64,000 nt of DNA, from assembly GCA_020161135.1 (NCBI GenBank), contig JAIUOB010000002.1, positions 806,001 to 870,000 on the forward strand, given 5' to 3'. Below, one piece after another: positions 18,197 to 27,738 of this stretch. The notes beneath the pieces are model-generated. The model was not told where the DNA came from, ran no database searches, and saw nothing but the letters and a program-made list of their open reading frames with translations. The position numbers and the translations under genes were made by a program. The number at the start of each line of letters is the position of its first letter. Position 1 is the first letter of the stretch. The stretch comes from Gemmatimonadota bacterium (GTDB lineage: Bacteria; Gemmatimonadota; Gemmatimonadetes; Gemmatimonadales; Gemmatimonadaceae).

Positions 18197-18445
18197 ATGA
18201 CCGACCCCGACGCCCTCACCCGCGAGTACCCCGCCGGCTCACTCACTGTCGAATGGCGACAGGGACGCTGCCAGCACAGCGGCAACTGCGTGCGCGCCCT
18301 GCCGCGCGTGTTCAATCCGCGGCGGCAACCGTGGATTGCCACCGATCATGGCACCGACGCCGAGATCGAGGCCGCGGTGGCGAAGTGTCCCAGCGGCGCG
18401 CTGCAGATCCGGCGCGCCACCGGCACTCAGAGCTCTGACCTCTGA
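18197..18445 (+). CDS. Divergent 4Fe-4S mono-cluster protein (Fer4_19 type)
   Basis: Protein of 82 residues with Cys25, Cys31 (CQHSGNCVRALPRVFN) and Cys64 (AKCPSGALQIRR), the typical pattern of the short (4Fe-4S)-binding proteins of PF06902. It probably binds one iron-sulfur cluster; partner and reaction are unknown. The ATG at 18197 is preferred over 18164 because it matches the family's short N-terminus. The last codons (about six) are read from the start of palindromic repeat copy 2, suggesting that repeat insertion replaced the original C-terminus. Confidence 0.8.
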   Translation: MTDPDALTREYPAGSLTVEWRQGRCQHSGNCVRALPRVFNPRRQPWIATDHGTDAEIEAAVAKCPSGALQIRRATGTQSSDL

Positions 18446-18586
18446 CTCCCGATCTCGTTTCCGACCTCTATCGTCGTCTGCGGTCAGACCTCTGGAGCAG
18501 AATCTGGAACCGTATCTGAAGTCCGACGCCAGACGACGATAGAACTCAGAATCCAGACTGTCTCAGAAGTCTGAGGTCTGAGCAAC
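18426..18586. repeat. Long imperfect palindromic repeat, copy 2
   Basis: Second member of the element at 12223-12391. The left half contains CCTCTATCGTCGTCTG followed by GGTCAGACCTCTGG; the right half returns as the complement (CAGACGACGATAGA). The right end GAGGTCTGAGCAAC (18573-18586) is the exact reverse complement of the left end of copy 1. It overlaps the 3' end of the ferredoxin gene and lies in front of the msrA stop. Confidence 0.85.
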
Positions 18587-18604
18587 CGCGGGACGCGCAA
18601 CCAG

Positions 18605-19114
18605 TCACCGCATCCAGTGGCAGGTGTACCCGCCCGGATTCTTCTTCAGATAATCCTGGTGGTACCCCTCGGCGCTCCACCACGTGGCTTCCGGCACGAT
18701 TTCCGTCGTGATCGGCTTGCTCCACAGCCCGCTCGCCTGCACGCGCGCCTTCACCTGCTCGGCCGTCTCCCGCTGCGCCTCGCTCGTGTAGAAGATCGCG
18801 CTGCGGTACTGCGTGCCGATGTCGTTCCCCTGCCGGTTGAGCGTGGTGGGGTCGTGCATGCGGAAGAACCAGTCCTCGAGCAGCGTCTCGTAGCTGAGCA
18901 CCGTGGGGTCGAACACCACCCGCACGCTCTCCGCGTGACCGCTCTTGCTGTCGTGCGTGTCGTGATACGTGGGATGCTCGAGCCAGCCCCCGGTGTAGCC
19001 CACGTCGGTGTCGAGCACGCCGGGAATCGCGCGCAGCAGCTCCTCCATGCCCCAGAAGCAGCCGCCCGCGAGGATCGCCACCTCCTGCGGGCGGGTGTCG
19101 GGCGACTCAGCCAT
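18605..19114 (-). CDS. msrA: Peptide-methionine (S)-S-oxide reductase MsrA
   Basis: Protein of 169 residues with the catalytic motif GGCFWG (Cys19), GYTGG, and [17 protein letters not shown]. It reduces the S-epimer of methionine sulfoxide in proteins using thioredoxin. The start at 19114 overlaps the end of msrB by 8 bp; an in-frame ATG at 19129, with a weak aggg motif before it, is an alternative giving five more residues. Second gene of the msrB-msrA unit. There is no signal peptide, so it is cytoplasmic. Confidence 0.94.
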   Translation of the reverse strand: MAESPDTRPQEVAILAGGCFWGMEELLRAIPGVLDTDVGYTGGWLEHPTYHDTHDSKSGHAESVRVVFDPTVLSYETLLEDWFFRMHDPTTLNRQGNDIGTQYRSAIFYTSEAQRETAEQVKARVQASGLWSKPITTEIVPEATWWSAEGYHQDYLKKNPGGYTCHWMR

Positions 19115-19598
19115 GCGCGGTACCGCCATGCGCGCCACCCTGCTGGGCATCGCTGAACAGGTGCGCGTACTCGCCGTAGCCTTCCTTCGCGAGGTCGGCC
19201 ACGGGAATGAAGCGCAGCGACGCCGAGTTGATGCAGTAGCGCAGCCCGCCGGCACTGCGCGGGCCGTCGGGGAACACGTGCCCGAGGTGCGAGTCGCCAT
19301 GCTTGCTGCGCACCTCCACACGACGCATGCCGTAGGTCGTGTCGGCGTGCTCGGTCACGTTGGGCGCCACCGGCTTCGTGAAGCTCGGCCAGCCCGTGCC
19401 GGAGTCGAACTTGTCGGTGCTCGCGAACAGCGGCTCACCGCTCACGATGTCCACGTACAGCCCCGCCTCGTGGTTGTCCCAGTAGGCGTTGCGGAAGGGC
19501 GGTTCGGTGCCGCACTGCTGCGTCACGGCGTACTGCTCGGGCGTCAGCGCGCTGCGGAGCGCGTCGTCGGCCGGCTTGGAAAACGTCTTGTCAGTCAT
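19107..19598 (-). CDS. msrB: Peptide-methionine (R)-S-oxide reductase MsrB
   Basis: Protein of 163 residues with the SelR fold motifs [10 protein letters not shown] (64-73), [10 protein letters not shown] (104-113) and catalytic Cys122 ([11 protein letters not shown]). The two CxxC pairs that bind structural zinc in many MsrB proteins are absent (the expected first position reads [10 protein letters not shown]), so this is the zinc-free class. Cys29 could be the resolving cysteine. A strong ribosome binding site (aggaga) precedes the ATG at 19598. It is coupled to msrA downstream, so the two epimer-specific enzymes are made together. Confidence 0.94.
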   Translation of the reverse strand: MTDKTFSKPADDALRSALTPEQYAVTQQCGTEPPFRNAYWDNHEAGLYVDIVSGEPLFASTDKFDSGTGWPSFTKPVAPNVTEHADTTYGMRRVEVRSKHGDSHLGHVFPDGPRSAGGLRYCINSASLRFIPVADLAKEGYGEYAHLFSDAQQGGAHGGTAHG

Positions 19599-19643
19599 AT
19601 CTCCTAGTAGACGCAGGCGAGTGGAGAGGTTCCCGAGACACCG

Positions 19644-20402
19644 TCAGCGACAGTCGGGATTGGCACCGGGGCCGATGTACTGGACCACGTGCAGCACGTC
19701 GCGGTCGCGCGCGCCCTCCATGTCGGCCGGACGCGGCTCGAAGCGCGCCCGCACTTCCACCTGCTGACCGCTCCCCGGCGGCAGCTTCGCCGCCAGGTAC
19801 GCGCGCTCGAGTGCCCGATACGCGCCCTGCATGCGCACGGGATACTCCTGCCCCGACCCGCACTCGCGAAAGCTCGGCGCGTCGGCCATGTACGTGAACG
19901 TCCCCACGTACACCGCGTCGTCGCGGAGCCACTGCACGGAATCGGTCCGCACGAGCTCGTGAGGCGGCGCCGACGTGATGGGGCCTCCCGCCCCATCGAG
20001 CAGGCGGATGGTGTCCTCTCCCGCGCGCGCGAAGCGCAGCGCGCGCCCGACCCCCTCCAGCCTCACCTGCCCACCGTCGAGCAACCAGCGCCCCATGCTC
20101 AGTTGCGGGCCACCGGGACGGTCCTGATACACCTCGCGCAGGCGGTAGGTCGAATCGCCGAACAACGTCACCGTGGTCGCGATGCCCGGACAATCGGCGC
20201 ACGGCAGCGTCCCCGTGAACGACGCCGGCACCGCGAGCGCCGCGGGCGCCGGGGCCGAGGCGGCGGCCGAGCTGTCGCTCGCGCGTGCGGTGTCGGCACC
20301 GCCACCACACCCCGCCAGCGCGGCAGCCAGGAGCACGCCACTCATGGACGTCACCCGCCTGGTCCCGGCTCGCCCGATCGTCCCGCGCTGCGCATGCCGC
20401 AT
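19644..20402 (-). CDS. NlpE-like lipoprotein
   Basis: Protein of 252 residues from the ATG at 20402. An arginine-containing n-region, a short hydrophobic stretch and lipobox LAGC give an outer- or inner-membrane lipoprotein. An NlpE N-terminal-like domain follows, with [19 protein letters not shown], its CxxC pair, and TYRLREVYQ. NlpE proteins sense surface or copper stress. The C-terminal half, with [14 protein letters not shown] and two further cysteines (REC, PDC), resembles the META/heat-shock-like part of these proteins. A shorter start at 20345 is possible but lacks basic residues before the hydrophobic core. It is divergent from selO with only 12 bp between starts. Confidence 0.78.
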   Translation of the reverse strand: MRHAQRGTIGRAGTRRVTSMSGVLLAAALAGCGGGADTARASDSSAAASAPAPAALAVPASFTGTLPCADCPGIATTVTLFGDSTYRLREVYQDRPGGPQLSMGRWLLDGGQVRLEGVGRALRFARAGEDTIRLLDGAGGPITSAPPHELVRTDSVQWLRDDAVYVGTFTYMADAPSFRECGSGQEYPVRMQGAYRALERAYLAAKLPPGSGQQVEVRARFEPRPADMEGARDRDVLHVVQYIGPGANPDCR

Positions 20403-20414
20403 AGCTTTCTCCAT

Positions 20415-22121
20415 ATGGATTCCCGCGTCCTCGAGCCGACCGCATCCGTATCGCACGCCGCGCCCGCCACCGGTGCGGTGACGTCGCTGCCGGAGGCTCG
20501 GCTCGCCTTCGACAACCGATTCGTACGCGAGCTGCCCGGAGATCCTGACACCCGCAACCTGCGCCGACAAGTGCTGGGTGCCGCCTACAGCCGCGTGCTC
20601 CCGACACCCGTGGCCGCCCCCAACTTGCTGGCCACGAGCGGCGACCTGTGCGCGCGCCTGGGTCTTTCGGCGGCTGACACCGCGTCGCCCGCCTTCGCGC
20701 AGGTGTTCGGTGGCAACGCGCTGGTGGACGGCATGGACCCCTGGGCCGCCTGCTACGGCGGCCACCAGTTCGGCAATTGGGCGGGGCAGTTGGGTGACGG
20801 ACGCGCGATCAGCCTCGGGGAGGTGGTCAACGCGGCCGGCGAGCGGTGGGAGCTGCAGCTCAAGGGCGCCGGCCCCACGCCGTACTCCCGCACCGCCGAT
20901 GGACGCGCGGTGCTGCGCTCGAGCGTGCGCGAGTTCCTGTGCAGCGAGGCCATGCACCACCTGGGCGTGCCCACCACGCGGGCGCTGTCACTCGTGGCCA
21001 CCGGCGAGCCGGTGCTGCGCGACATGTTCTACGACGGCCACCCCGCCATGGAGCCCGGCGCGATCGTCTGCCGCGTGGCGCCGTCGTTCATCCGCTTCGG
21101 CTCGTTCGAGATCTTCGCGGCCCGCAACGATCGCGCGCGGCTCGCGCAGCTCGTCGACTTCACCATCGCACGCGACTTCCCCGCGCTGGTGCCCGACGGC
21201 GCCGTCATCGACGACGCGGTGCGGGGCGCGTGGTTTCGTGCGGTGTGCGAGCGCACCGCCACGCTGGTGGTGCACTGGATGCGCGTGGGCTTCGTGCACG
21301 GCGTGCTCAACACCGACAACATGTCCATCCTCGGGCTCACCATCGACTACGGCCCATACGGCTGGCTCGATGATTTCGACCCGCACTGGACGCCCAACAC
21401 CACCGACGCGCAGGGACGCCGCTATCGCTTCAGCCAGCAGCCGGCCATCGCGCAGTGGAACCTGCTGCGCCTCGCCGATGCCATCGCGCCGCTGTTCGGC
21501 GACGTGACGCTGCTGCAGGGGGGCATCGACGCATTCGCCGATACCTACACGGCGGCCTACGATGCCATGAACGCCGCCAAGTTCGGCTTCGATGTGCGCC
21601 CGACACACCGACACGCGGACGCGACGACGATCATCCGTGAGGGCTATCGCCTGCTGTACGACGCGGCAATGGATTTCACCCGCACCTTTCGCGCGCTGGG
21701 CGAGGTGCCCGACGAACTGCCCGAAGGCGACGACGCGCTCGCGCGCGACGTCATCGCCGTGGTGTTCGACGACGTGTGGTACGACGAGCCGAAACGCGAG
21801 GCCCTGCGCGACGCGTTCGCGGCGTGGCTGCGCCGGTGGCACGCCGCCACCCGCACCGACGGCCGCCCGTTCGCGGCGCGCCGCGCGGCCATGCACGCGG
21901 TGAATCCGTGGTTCGTGCTGCGCAACTACATCGCGCAGGAGGCCATCGACGCGGCCACGCGCGGCGACCTGTCGCTGGTGCACACGCTGCTCGACGTGCT
22001 GCGCGATCCCTACACGACGCCGCCGGACCACGCATCGTCGCCATCCGCGCGCTTCGCCGCCCGACGCCCCGAGTGGGCACGCACCAAGGCGGGGTGTTCG
22101 ATGCTGTCCTGCTCGTCGTAG
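20415..22121 (+). CDS. selO: Protein adenylyltransferase SelO (YdiU family)
   Basis: Protein of 568 residues. It has the hallmark motifs [20 protein letters not shown] and [20 protein letters not shown] in the N-lobe, [19 protein letters not shown] for the metal-binding region, and the typical C-terminal tail ending SCSS with GCSML before it (the position of the redox Cys/selenocysteine in eukaryotic SelO). SelO is a pseudokinase that transfers AMP to Ser/Thr/Tyr of proteins and takes part in redox response. The neighbouring msrB/msrA genes fit an oxidative-stress setting. The ATG at 20415 is preferred; 20394 would add seven residues. Confidence 0.94.
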   Translation: MDSRVLEPTASVSHAAPATGAVTSLPEARLAFDNRFVRELPGDPDTRNLRRQVLGAAYSRVLPTPVAAPNLLATSGDLCARLGLSAADTASPAFAQVFGGNALVDGMDPWAACYGGHQFGNWAGQLGDGRAISLGEVVNAAGERWELQLKGAGPTPYSRTADGRAVLRSSVREFLCSEAMHHLGVPTTRALSLVATGEPVLRDMFYDGHPAMEPGAIVCRVAPSFIRFGSFEIFAARNDRARLAQLVDFTIARDFPALVPDGAVIDDAVRGAWFRAVCERTATLVVHWMRVGFVHGVLNTDNMSILGLTIDYGPYGWLDDFDPHWTPNTTDAQGRRYRFSQQPAIAQWNLLRLADAIAPLFGDVTLLQGGIDAFADTYTAAYDAMNAAKFGFDVRPTHRHADATTIIREGYRLLYDAAMDFTRTFRALGEVPDELPEGDDALARDVIAVVFDDVWYDEPKREALRDAFAAWLRRWHAATRTDGRPFAARRAAMHAVNPWFVLRNYIAQEAIDAATRGDLSLVHTLLDVLRDPYTTPPDHASSPSARFAARRPEWARTKAGCSMLSCSS

Positions 22122-22128
22122 CGCGGAG

Positions 22129-22665
22129 CTACCGCGGGGAGCGCTGCAGAATGCGGGCCTGGGCGTCGTTTACGGCCTGAATGAAACGTGTGGCGTCTTC
22201 CTCCAGGAAAGCACCGCCGTTGTCGCTGTTGCCGGTGTCACCGCCCTTGCTCGACATGTGGATGTTCGAGCCCTTCACGTCGAAGCGCAGGTTTCCGTCC
22301 TCGTACCGGAGATGCTCGATGGCATCCGCCGGCACGCGCACGGTAAAGCCCATGGCCGCCTTCACCGCGGCACCCACGGCGCCGCCCACGAGCTTCTCGA
22401 TGGCGCCACCGACCCCCTCGCTGCGGGGCGTCGTCTTCTGTGCGACCTCCGACGTGACCGACTCCCGCAGGCTGTCGGAGAGCTGCATGAACACCGAGTC
22501 GCCCGCCACCGAGAGAATGAGCGCACCGTCGGTGCTCGTCACCTGCACGTCGCCCTCGTTGAGCACCGGCCCCGTCTCGCCATTGCCCATCGTCACCGCG
22601 ACCTTCGCGTCGCCACCGCACGCCGCGAGCGCGAGCACCAGCACCACCGTCATCATCCGCTTCAT
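22129..22665 (-). CDS. Hypothetical lipoprotein, paralogue A
   Basis: Protein of 178 residues with lipoprotein signal MKRMMTVVLVLALAACGG (lipobox LAAC). No known domain is recognised. It shares a pattern with the next gene upstream: an extracytoplasmic segment DVQV/I-S-x-D, a V-A/I-GDSV strand, V-P-A-x-x-I-E-x-x-R-Y-x-D-G-x-L-R-F-D, and a C-terminal A-x-x-F-x-x-A-V helix. Residues 85-110 form an Ala/Gly-rich helix, possibly amphipathic. Function unknown. It is separated from its paralogue by a repeat-filled gap. Confidence 0.72.
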   Translation of the reverse strand: MKRMMTVVLVLALAACGGDAKVAVTMGNGETGPVLNEGDVQVTSTDGALILSVAGDSVFMQLSDSLRESVTSEVAQKTTPRSEGVGGAIEKLVGGAVGAAVKAAMGFTVRVPADAIEHLRYEDGNLRFDVKGSNIHMSSKGGDTGNSDNGGAFLEEDATRFIQAVNDAQARILQRSPR

Positions 22666-22680
22666 CCCGCCCCCTCCGCG

Positions 22681-22769
22681 CTCCGCGCCTCCGCGAAGCC
22701 ATCAAGGTTGTCCACCCTCCGCGCCTCCGCGACGCAACAGTGGTCACTCCTCATCTCCGCGCCTCCGCG
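22681..22769. repeat. Three copies of CTCCGCGCCTCCGCG
   Basis: The exact 15-mer occurs at 22681-22695, 22717-22731 and 22755-22769 between and into the two paralogous lipoprotein genes. The third copy encodes the C-terminal end (EARGAEARR) of paralogue B. The same word type is found inside the MgtC gene at 58.6-58.8 kb. Confidence 0.85.
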
Positions 22770-23209
22770 CCCCGAGCCTCCAACTCATTCTGTTTCGCCA
22801 GCACCGCGGCCACGAACGCCAACGCGTCCTGCGGCCGGAACATCGCCCCCTCGGTGCCGTCGCCCACGTCGAACATGCGCATGCCGAAGCCGCGGATGTC
22901 GAAGCGCAGGCGACCATCGGCGTAGCGCGCGTTCTCGATGTGCGTGGCCGGCACCCAGATGGAGCTGTTGGCCATCGCCACGTGCACGGAATCGCCGATC
23001 ACTTCCAGCGCGACCGTTTCGTCGGAGCTGACGATCTGCACGTCATTGGGGCCGAGCACCGGCGTCCTGGCCACCGCCTGTGCGGCGGCGCGGGCAATGC
23101 GCGATTGCTCGTTCTCGCAGGCGGCGGTGAGCAACACCACGGCGAGGAGCGCGGTGCCCGGCGTGCGCCATGCACGGCGACGGTTGGCGGAGCGGAGGTG
23201 GGGACGCAT
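22751..23209 (-). CDS. Hypothetical lipoprotein, paralogue B
   Basis: Protein of 152 residues with a long basic n-region and lipobox LTAC (TALLAVVLLTAACENE). The mature part matches the gene downstream in order and spacing: NDVQIVSSDETVALEVIGDSV, VPATHIENARYADGRLRFDI, and a final ALAFVAAV helix. It is an apparent tandem duplication product. Function unknown. It is divergent from the molybdenum hydroxylase gene across 13 bp. Confidence 0.72.
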   Translation of the reverse strand: MRPHLRSANRRRAWRTPGTALLAVVLLTAACENEQSRIARAAAQAVARTPVLGPNDVQIVSSDETVALEVIGDSVHVAMANSSIWVPATHIENARYADGRLRFDIRGFGMRMFDVGDGTEGAMFRPQDALAFVAAVLAKQNELEARGAEARR

Positions 23210-23222
23210 ACTCCATGACTAT

Positions 23223-25565
23223 ATGAGACGGCGCGCGTTCCTGCTGGCAGGGCTCGGCGCGGGCGGCGCGCTGGCCCTCGGCTGGTCGTTCCTCCCGCCG
23301 CGGCAGCGCCTCATCCCCGACGCCTTCCCCGAGCTGCCCCCGGGGGTCACGCCGCTCAACGGCTGGATCGCCATCGGCACCGACGACCGCGTGCAGGTGC
23401 TCTCCCCCAAGGTCGAGATGGGGCAGGGCATCCACACGGCGCTTGCCCTGCTGGTGGCGGAGGAGCTCGACGTGCCGTGGGATCGCGTGACGGTCACCGC
23501 GAGCGGCATCGACGCGATCTACTTCAACATCGCCGCCTTCGTGGACGCGATGCCGCTGCACGCGGACGACCGCGACACCCGCCTCGTGCGCCTGCTCCGC
23601 TGGCAGGCCGCGAAGATCGCGCGCGAAGCGGGCGTCATGACCACGGCCGGCTCGTCGAGTGTACGCGACCTGTGGGAGGTGGCGCGCCTCGCCGGTGCGA
23701 CCGCACGCAGTGCACTGGTCGAGGCGGCCGCGGCGCGCGCGGGCGTGCCTGTGAGCGCCTGTCGCGCGGCGGACGGCGTGGTGACCGTACCGGGCGGGCA
23801 GTTCCGGTACGGCGAGCTCGTGGCCGACGCGGCCACACGCACGCCGCGCGATGTCACACTCAAGGCTCCGGCGCAGTTCACGCGCGTCGGCACGGCGCTG
23901 CCCCGCGTCGACCTGCACGCGAAGAGCCGCGGCACCGCCGTCTACGGCATCGACCTGCCGCTGCCGGGGCTGCTGCACGCGGCCATCGCCATGCCGCCCG
24001 CCCTTGGCTGTGTGCCGCTGCGCGTCGACGATCGCGCCGCGCGTGCCGCACCGGGCGTGCGCGATGTGGTGACGGTGCCGGCCGACGAGCGGGGCACGCG
24101 CGCCGGTGTCGCAATCATCGCCGATCGGTGGTGGCAGGCACACCGTGCGCTCGCCACGCTCGGGATCGCGTGGAGCACCAGCCCGCACGCGACGCTCGAC
24201 AGCGCGGGCATCTCCCGCACGCTGCGGCGCGCGGTGCGCGAGGACGGGGGCTTTCCGTTTCGCAGTCGTGGCGACGCCCGGGGTGCGCTCGCACGCGCCG
24301 CCCGCACCATCGACGTCACCTATGAGGCCCCCTACCTCGCACACGCCGCGCTCGAGCCACTCAGCGCCACCGCGCAGGTCACCGCGCTTCAGGGGCGCGT
24401 GACGCAGGTGACGGTGTGGGCGGCCACGCAGGTGCCCGCGCATGCGCGCGCCGCCGTGGCCGAGCAGCACGGAGTCCCCGAGGATGCCGTGACGGTGCAT
24501 CAGGTGGAGATGGGTGGCTCATTCGGCCGTCGCCTCGACATCGACTTCATCCTGCAGGCCGTGCGCGTCGCCGCTGCACGCCCCGGGAGCCCGGTGCGCC
24601 TTGCCTGGTCGCGCGAGGACGACATGCGGCATGATGTGTATCGTCCCGCGGCCGTCGCACGCTGGCGGGCGGCGCTCGATGCTCAGGGGCAACTGCTGGG
24701 CGTCGTCGGGCACGGCGTGAGCCAGGCGCCGTTCAAGGCGGTGAGTCGTCGCGTGGGCATCGTGTGGACGTCGCACGGCCCGGATCGCTACGCGGGCGAA
24801 GGCGCGTGGGACCAGCCCTACGCGTTTCCCGCCGTCCGCTTCACGCAGCGCGAGGTCGAGCTGCCCGTCCCGGTGGGTTCGTGGCGCTCGGTGGGACACT
24901 CGTTGCACGGCTTCTTCCTCGAGTCGTTCATCGATGAACTCGCGTCCGCAGCCGGCGTCGATCCGCTCGCGTATCGGCAGTCGTTGTTGCGCGCACATCC
25001 GCGCGCTGCGCGGGTCCTGCGCACCGTGGCCGAGCAGAGTGGGTGGGGCACGTCGCTCGTTCCCGCCGCCGATGGCCAACCCCGCGCGCGTGGCGTGGCG
25101 TTGCACTGGATGGTGGACACGATCGTCGCCCTCGTGGTCGAGGTGTCGCTGTCACCTGCGGGCACGGTGCGTGTGCATCGGGCGGTGAGTGCCGTCGACT
25201 GCGGCCTGGCCATCCACCCGGACGGCGTGAAGCAGCAGATCGAAGGCGCGATCGTGTTCGGCCTGTCGGCGGCGTTGTCGGGCGAGATCACGATCGCGGG
25301 AGGAGCCGTGCGCCAGGGCAACTTCGACACCTATCCGGTGCTGCGCATGGATGCCTGCCCCGCCATCGAGGTGCACGTGATGCCCAGCGCCGAGGTGCCG
25401 AGTGGTGTGGGCGAGGCCGGTGTGCCTCCGGTGGCGCCGGCCGTGGCCAATGCCCTGTTCGCGCTCACGGGCGAGCGGCTGCGCACCCTGCCGCTGCGTC
25501 CGACGCGCACGACCGCGATCACGACCACGACCACGACCACCACCGACACGTCGAGCGTGCGATGA
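23223..25565 (+). CDS. Molybdenum hydroxylase large subunit (IorB-like)
   Basis: Protein of 780 residues beginning with a twin-arginine-type leader ([20 protein letters not shown]), so the folded enzyme is probably exported by Tat. The xanthine-oxidase-fold molybdopterin-binding motifs include [12 protein letters not shown], a central GGSFGRR, and the catalytic-Glu segment [17 protein letters not shown]. The layout matches isoquinoline 1-oxidoreductase beta and membrane-associated aldehyde dehydrogenase subunits. It hydroxylates or oxidises an aldehyde or N-heterocycle. The stop overlaps the start of the 2Fe-2S subunit (ATGA). The frame is open upstream, but the ATG at 23223 gives the Tat leader. 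Substrate unknown. Confidence 0.88.
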   Translation: MRRRAFLLAGLGAGGALALGWSFLPPRQRLIPDAFPELPPGVTPLNGWIAIGTDDRVQVLSPKVEMGQGIHTALALLVAEELDVPWDRVTVTASGIDAIYFNIAAFVDAMPLHADDRDTRLVRLLRWQAAKIAREAGVMTTAGSSSVRDLWEVARLAGATARSALVEAAAARAGVPVSACRAADGVVTVPGGQFRYGELVADAATRTPRDVTLKAPAQFTRVGTALPRVDLHAKSRGTAVYGIDLPLPGLLHAAIAMPPALGCVPLRVDDRAARAAPGVRDVVTVPADERGTRAGVAIIADRWWQAHRALATLGIAWSTSPHATLDSAGISRTLRRAVREDGGFPFRSRGDARGALARAARTIDVTYEAPYLAHAALEPLSATAQVTALQGRVTQVTVWAATQVPAHARAAVAEQHGVPEDAVTVHQVEMGGSFGRRLDIDFILQAVRVAAARPGSPVRLAWSREDDMRHDVYRPAAVARWRAALDAQGQLLGVVGHGVSQAPFKAVSRRVGIVWTSHGPDRYAGEGAWDQPYAFPAVRFTQREVELPVPVGSWRSVGHSLHGFFLESFIDELASAAGVDPLAYRQSLLRAHPRAARVLRTVAEQSGWGTSLVPAADGQPRARGVALHWMVDTIVALVVEVSLSPAGTVRVHRAVSAVDCGLAIHPDGVKQQIEGAIVFGLSAALSGEITIAGGAVRQGNFDTYPVLRMDACPAIEVHVMPSAEVPSGVGEAGVPPVAPAVANALFALTGERLRTLPLRPTRTTAITTTTTTTTDTSSVR

Positions 25566-26107
25566 CCGACCCACGCGCGACGTCCATTACGCTGCAGGTG
25601 AATGGCCAGCCGTTCACCATCGAGGTCCCGCCGGATACGCCGCTGTTGTGGGCGCTGCGCGAATGGCTCGGGCTCACCGGCACGCACTACGGCTGCGGCA
25701 TGGCGCAGTGCGGGGCCTGCACCGTGCATGTGAATGGTGTGCCCACGCGTAGTTGCGTGACCCCGGTGAGCGCAGTGGGAGCGGCGCGCATCACCACCAT
25801 CGAGGGCGTGGCCGGCCCTGCGGCCGACGCCGTGCGCGACGCGTGGCTGCGGCGCACGGTGCCCCAGTGCGGCTACTGTCAGGCCGGGCAGATCATGAGT
25901 GCGGTGGCGCTGCTCACCACGCACCCCGCCCCCACCGATGCCGATATCGACCGCGCGATGGCGGGGAATCTCTGTCGCTGCGGTACCTATCCACGCATCC
26001 GTGCGGCGATTCACGATGCCGCGCAGGCAATGTCTTCAGCGGCGCAGCAAAGCGACGCGCGTCCCGACGCGCCCGCGCCGGCTCAGGTGCCGCCGAACCA
26101 TTCGTAG
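25562..26107 (+). CDS. 2Fe-2S subunit of molybdenum hydroxylase (IorA-like)
   Basis: Protein of 181 residues. A plant-type ferredoxin domain ([15 protein letters not shown]) is followed by the two-helix 2Fe-2S domain ([13 protein letters not shown] and [15 protein letters not shown]). It carries electrons from the molybdenum subunit. Translationally coupled to the large subunit by ATGA. No FAD subunit is present, as in the Ior/aldehyde dehydrogenase class that uses cytochromes. It has no leader of its own and could ride out with the Tat-borne large subunit. Its last 25 bp overlap the convergent sulfite-oxidase-type gene. Confidence 0.92.
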   Translation: MTDPRATSITLQVNGQPFTIEVPPDTPLLWALREWLGLTGTHYGCGMAQCGACTVHVNGVPTRSCVTPVSAVGAARITTIEGVAGPAADAVRDAWLRRTVPQCGYCQAGQIMSAVALLTTHPAPTDADIDRAMAGNLCRCGTYPRIRAAIHDAAQAMSSAAQQSDARPDAPAPAQVPPNHS

Positions 26108-26868
26108 CCGCGGTCACTCCAGTAGCCCCCGTTGCGCGCGGGGAGAAAGGTGAGCCCCGTGAGGTACTTGGTGTTCTTGTAGCCCAGCTTGACCGGCGAG
26201 TGAATGCGGGCCGGCGCACCGTACATCGGCGAGAGCGGCGCGCCATCCTTGGCCAGCACCACCATCGTCTGCGCATGCAGCGCGCTCTCGAGGTCCCAGC
26301 TTTCGTGGTAACCGCCGTCGAAGCTCGTGAAGTCCACGTAGCCGGCATCGGGGCGCGGCTGCACGAGGCGCGCGAGCGTCGTGAGGGGCACCCCGGTGAA
26401 CTCCGCCACCGCGCTCCACCCCTCGACGCAGTAGTGGTGCACCCGCTGCGTCACCACCCCGAGCCCGCGCAGCTCGTCGAGCGAGAGCTGCACCGGACGT
26501 GCCACCGCACCGCCGATTGCGAGACGCCACGCCCCGCGCGTGTCGCTGTTCCAGAGCGGCACCGTGCGCGAGACGAAGTACGACGGAAACGCCTCGCCCG
26601 CCACTGCCACACCGCGTGGCACGACGTCGCGACCACGCCCCACCCGCAGCAGCCACCGCTCGAGCCGCTCGTTGCGGCGCCCGATGGCCGTGAGCAGCGC
26701 GCGCGTCTCGCTTCCGCCACGTGCGTTGCACGCACTCACGAGCGCCGCGGTGGCGCCCACGGACGCCAGCCGCAGGAAGTCGCGCCGGTCGAGCGCCCCG
26801 CGATCCCGCAGGCGTTCGGCGGTCTCGTCGACGAGCGTCGAGAGCGCGCGATCCGTGCGTGCGCTCAT
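26083..26868 (-). CDS. Sulfite-oxidase-type molybdopterin oxidoreductase
   Basis: Protein of 261 residues with a Tat leader ([20 protein letters not shown]). It has the oxidoreductase molybdopterin-binding fold with the Mo-ligand cysteine in [10 protein letters not shown], and later [19 protein letters not shown]. It belongs to the SUOX/MsrP (YedY) superfamily, whose periplasmic enzymes oxidise sulfite or reduce sulfoxides. The start overlaps the cytochrome b stop (ATGA), so the cytochrome is the likely membrane electron partner, as in YedYZ-like pairs although the partner here is of the b561 type. The longer open frame upstream is antisense shadow. Confidence 0.87.
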   Translation of the reverse strand: MSARTDRALSTLVDETAERLRDRGALDRRDFLRLASVGATAALVSACNARGGSETRALLTAIGRRNERLERWLLRVGRGRDVVPRGVAVAGEAFPSYFVSRTVPLWNSDTRGAWRLAIGGAVARPVQLSLDELRGLGVVTQRVHHYCVEGWSAVAEFTGVPLTTLARLVQPRPDAGYVDFTSFDGGYHESWDLESALHAQTMVVLAKDGAPLSPMYGAPARIHSPVKLGYKNTKYLTGLTFLPARNGGYWSDRGYEWFGGT

Positions 26869-27656
26869 GGTGCCTCCGTCGTGGCGGGCACCGCACCGGC
26901 GGATGCCGTCCGAGCGGGCATCACCCGCGCCGGCGCGAGGTGCTGCAGCGGCCGTGCGTGGCGCGCTTCGGGGCTCCAGCGGGCCGCGTCGTACTTGCCG
27001 GTGGTCATCGCGCGCAGCGCATACGGATCGACGGTGAAGACCATGACCACGTGCACCAGCACCAGCACGGCGAGCAGCAGCATGGCCGCGAAGTGCCACC
27101 ACCGCGCCCAGGCGTAGCCACCCAATGCCCGCGTCAGCCACCCCAGCGTGACCGGCTTCCAGATGGCCAGGCCACTTAGCACCAGCAGCACGCCGATCAC
27201 GAGCATGGTCGTGTAGGCGTACTGCTGCAGCGCGTTGTGCTTGCCCTGCACGGGATGGTCGCGTCGCAGGTACAGGTAGAAGCGCGCCATCTCGATCGCA
27301 TCGCGCCACCCCCCCACGCGCGGCACGATGGTGCGCCAGCGGCCTCGCCGGAACAGGTGCAGCAGGTACACCGCGCCGTTGAGCACCAGCAGCCACATCA
27401 TGGCGAAGTGCCAGTGCCGTGCACCGCCCAGCCACCCGCCGAGCGTGAGCCACGCCGGCGCTGGCGTGCCCTCCCACGGCCACAGCGGAAAGGGCGGCGT
27501 GCCCTTGGGCGCGAACGCCGGTGACGCATTGAAGATGCGCAGCCCCGACGCCGCCATGACGGCAAGCGCCGCGGCCGAGATCCAGTGCGTGAGCCGCGCG
27601 ATGGGATGGTGCCGCGGGTTGGGCTGCGGCTGGTCGGGGTGCGATGCGGTGCGCAT
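26865..27656 (-). CDS. Cytochrome b (b561/Ni-hydrogenase type) membrane subunit
   Basis: Protein of 263 residues with about four transmembrane helices and haem-ligand-type histidines (RLTHWISAAALAVMAASG, HWHFAMMWLLVLNG, WWHFAAMLLLAVLVLVH). It should exchange electrons between the quinone pool and the Tat-exported molybdoenzyme made from the next gene, to which it is coupled by ATGA. The ATG at 27656 was chosen because the preceding in-frame stretch is arginine-rich without homology-like character. It is divergent from ccdA. Confidence 0.87.
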   Translation of the reverse strand: MRTASHPDQPQPNPRHHPIARLTHWISAAALAVMAASGLRIFNASPAFAPKGTPPFPLWPWEGTPAPAWLTLGGWLGGARHWHFAMMWLLVLNGAVYLLHLFRRGRWRTIVPRVGGWRDAIEMARFYLYLRRDHPVQGKHNALQQYAYTTMLVIGVLLVLSGLAIWKPVTLGWLTRALGGYAWARWWHFAAMLLLAVLVLVHVVMVFTVDPYALRAMTTGKYDAARWSPEARHARPLQHLAPARVMPARTASAGAVPATTEAP

Positions 27657-27738
27657 GTCGCCACGTAGACACGACCGCACCCGCGAGTTCCGCGCGACCG
27701 CCGGGAACCGATTTCCGGGGTGCGGTCTAGGTGCCGGC

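Noticed and set aside
26869..27672. Extension of the sulfite-oxidase-type frame to 529 residues
   Set aside because: It crosses the cytochrome b gene in another phase; the ATGA overlap and Tat leader place the start at 26868.
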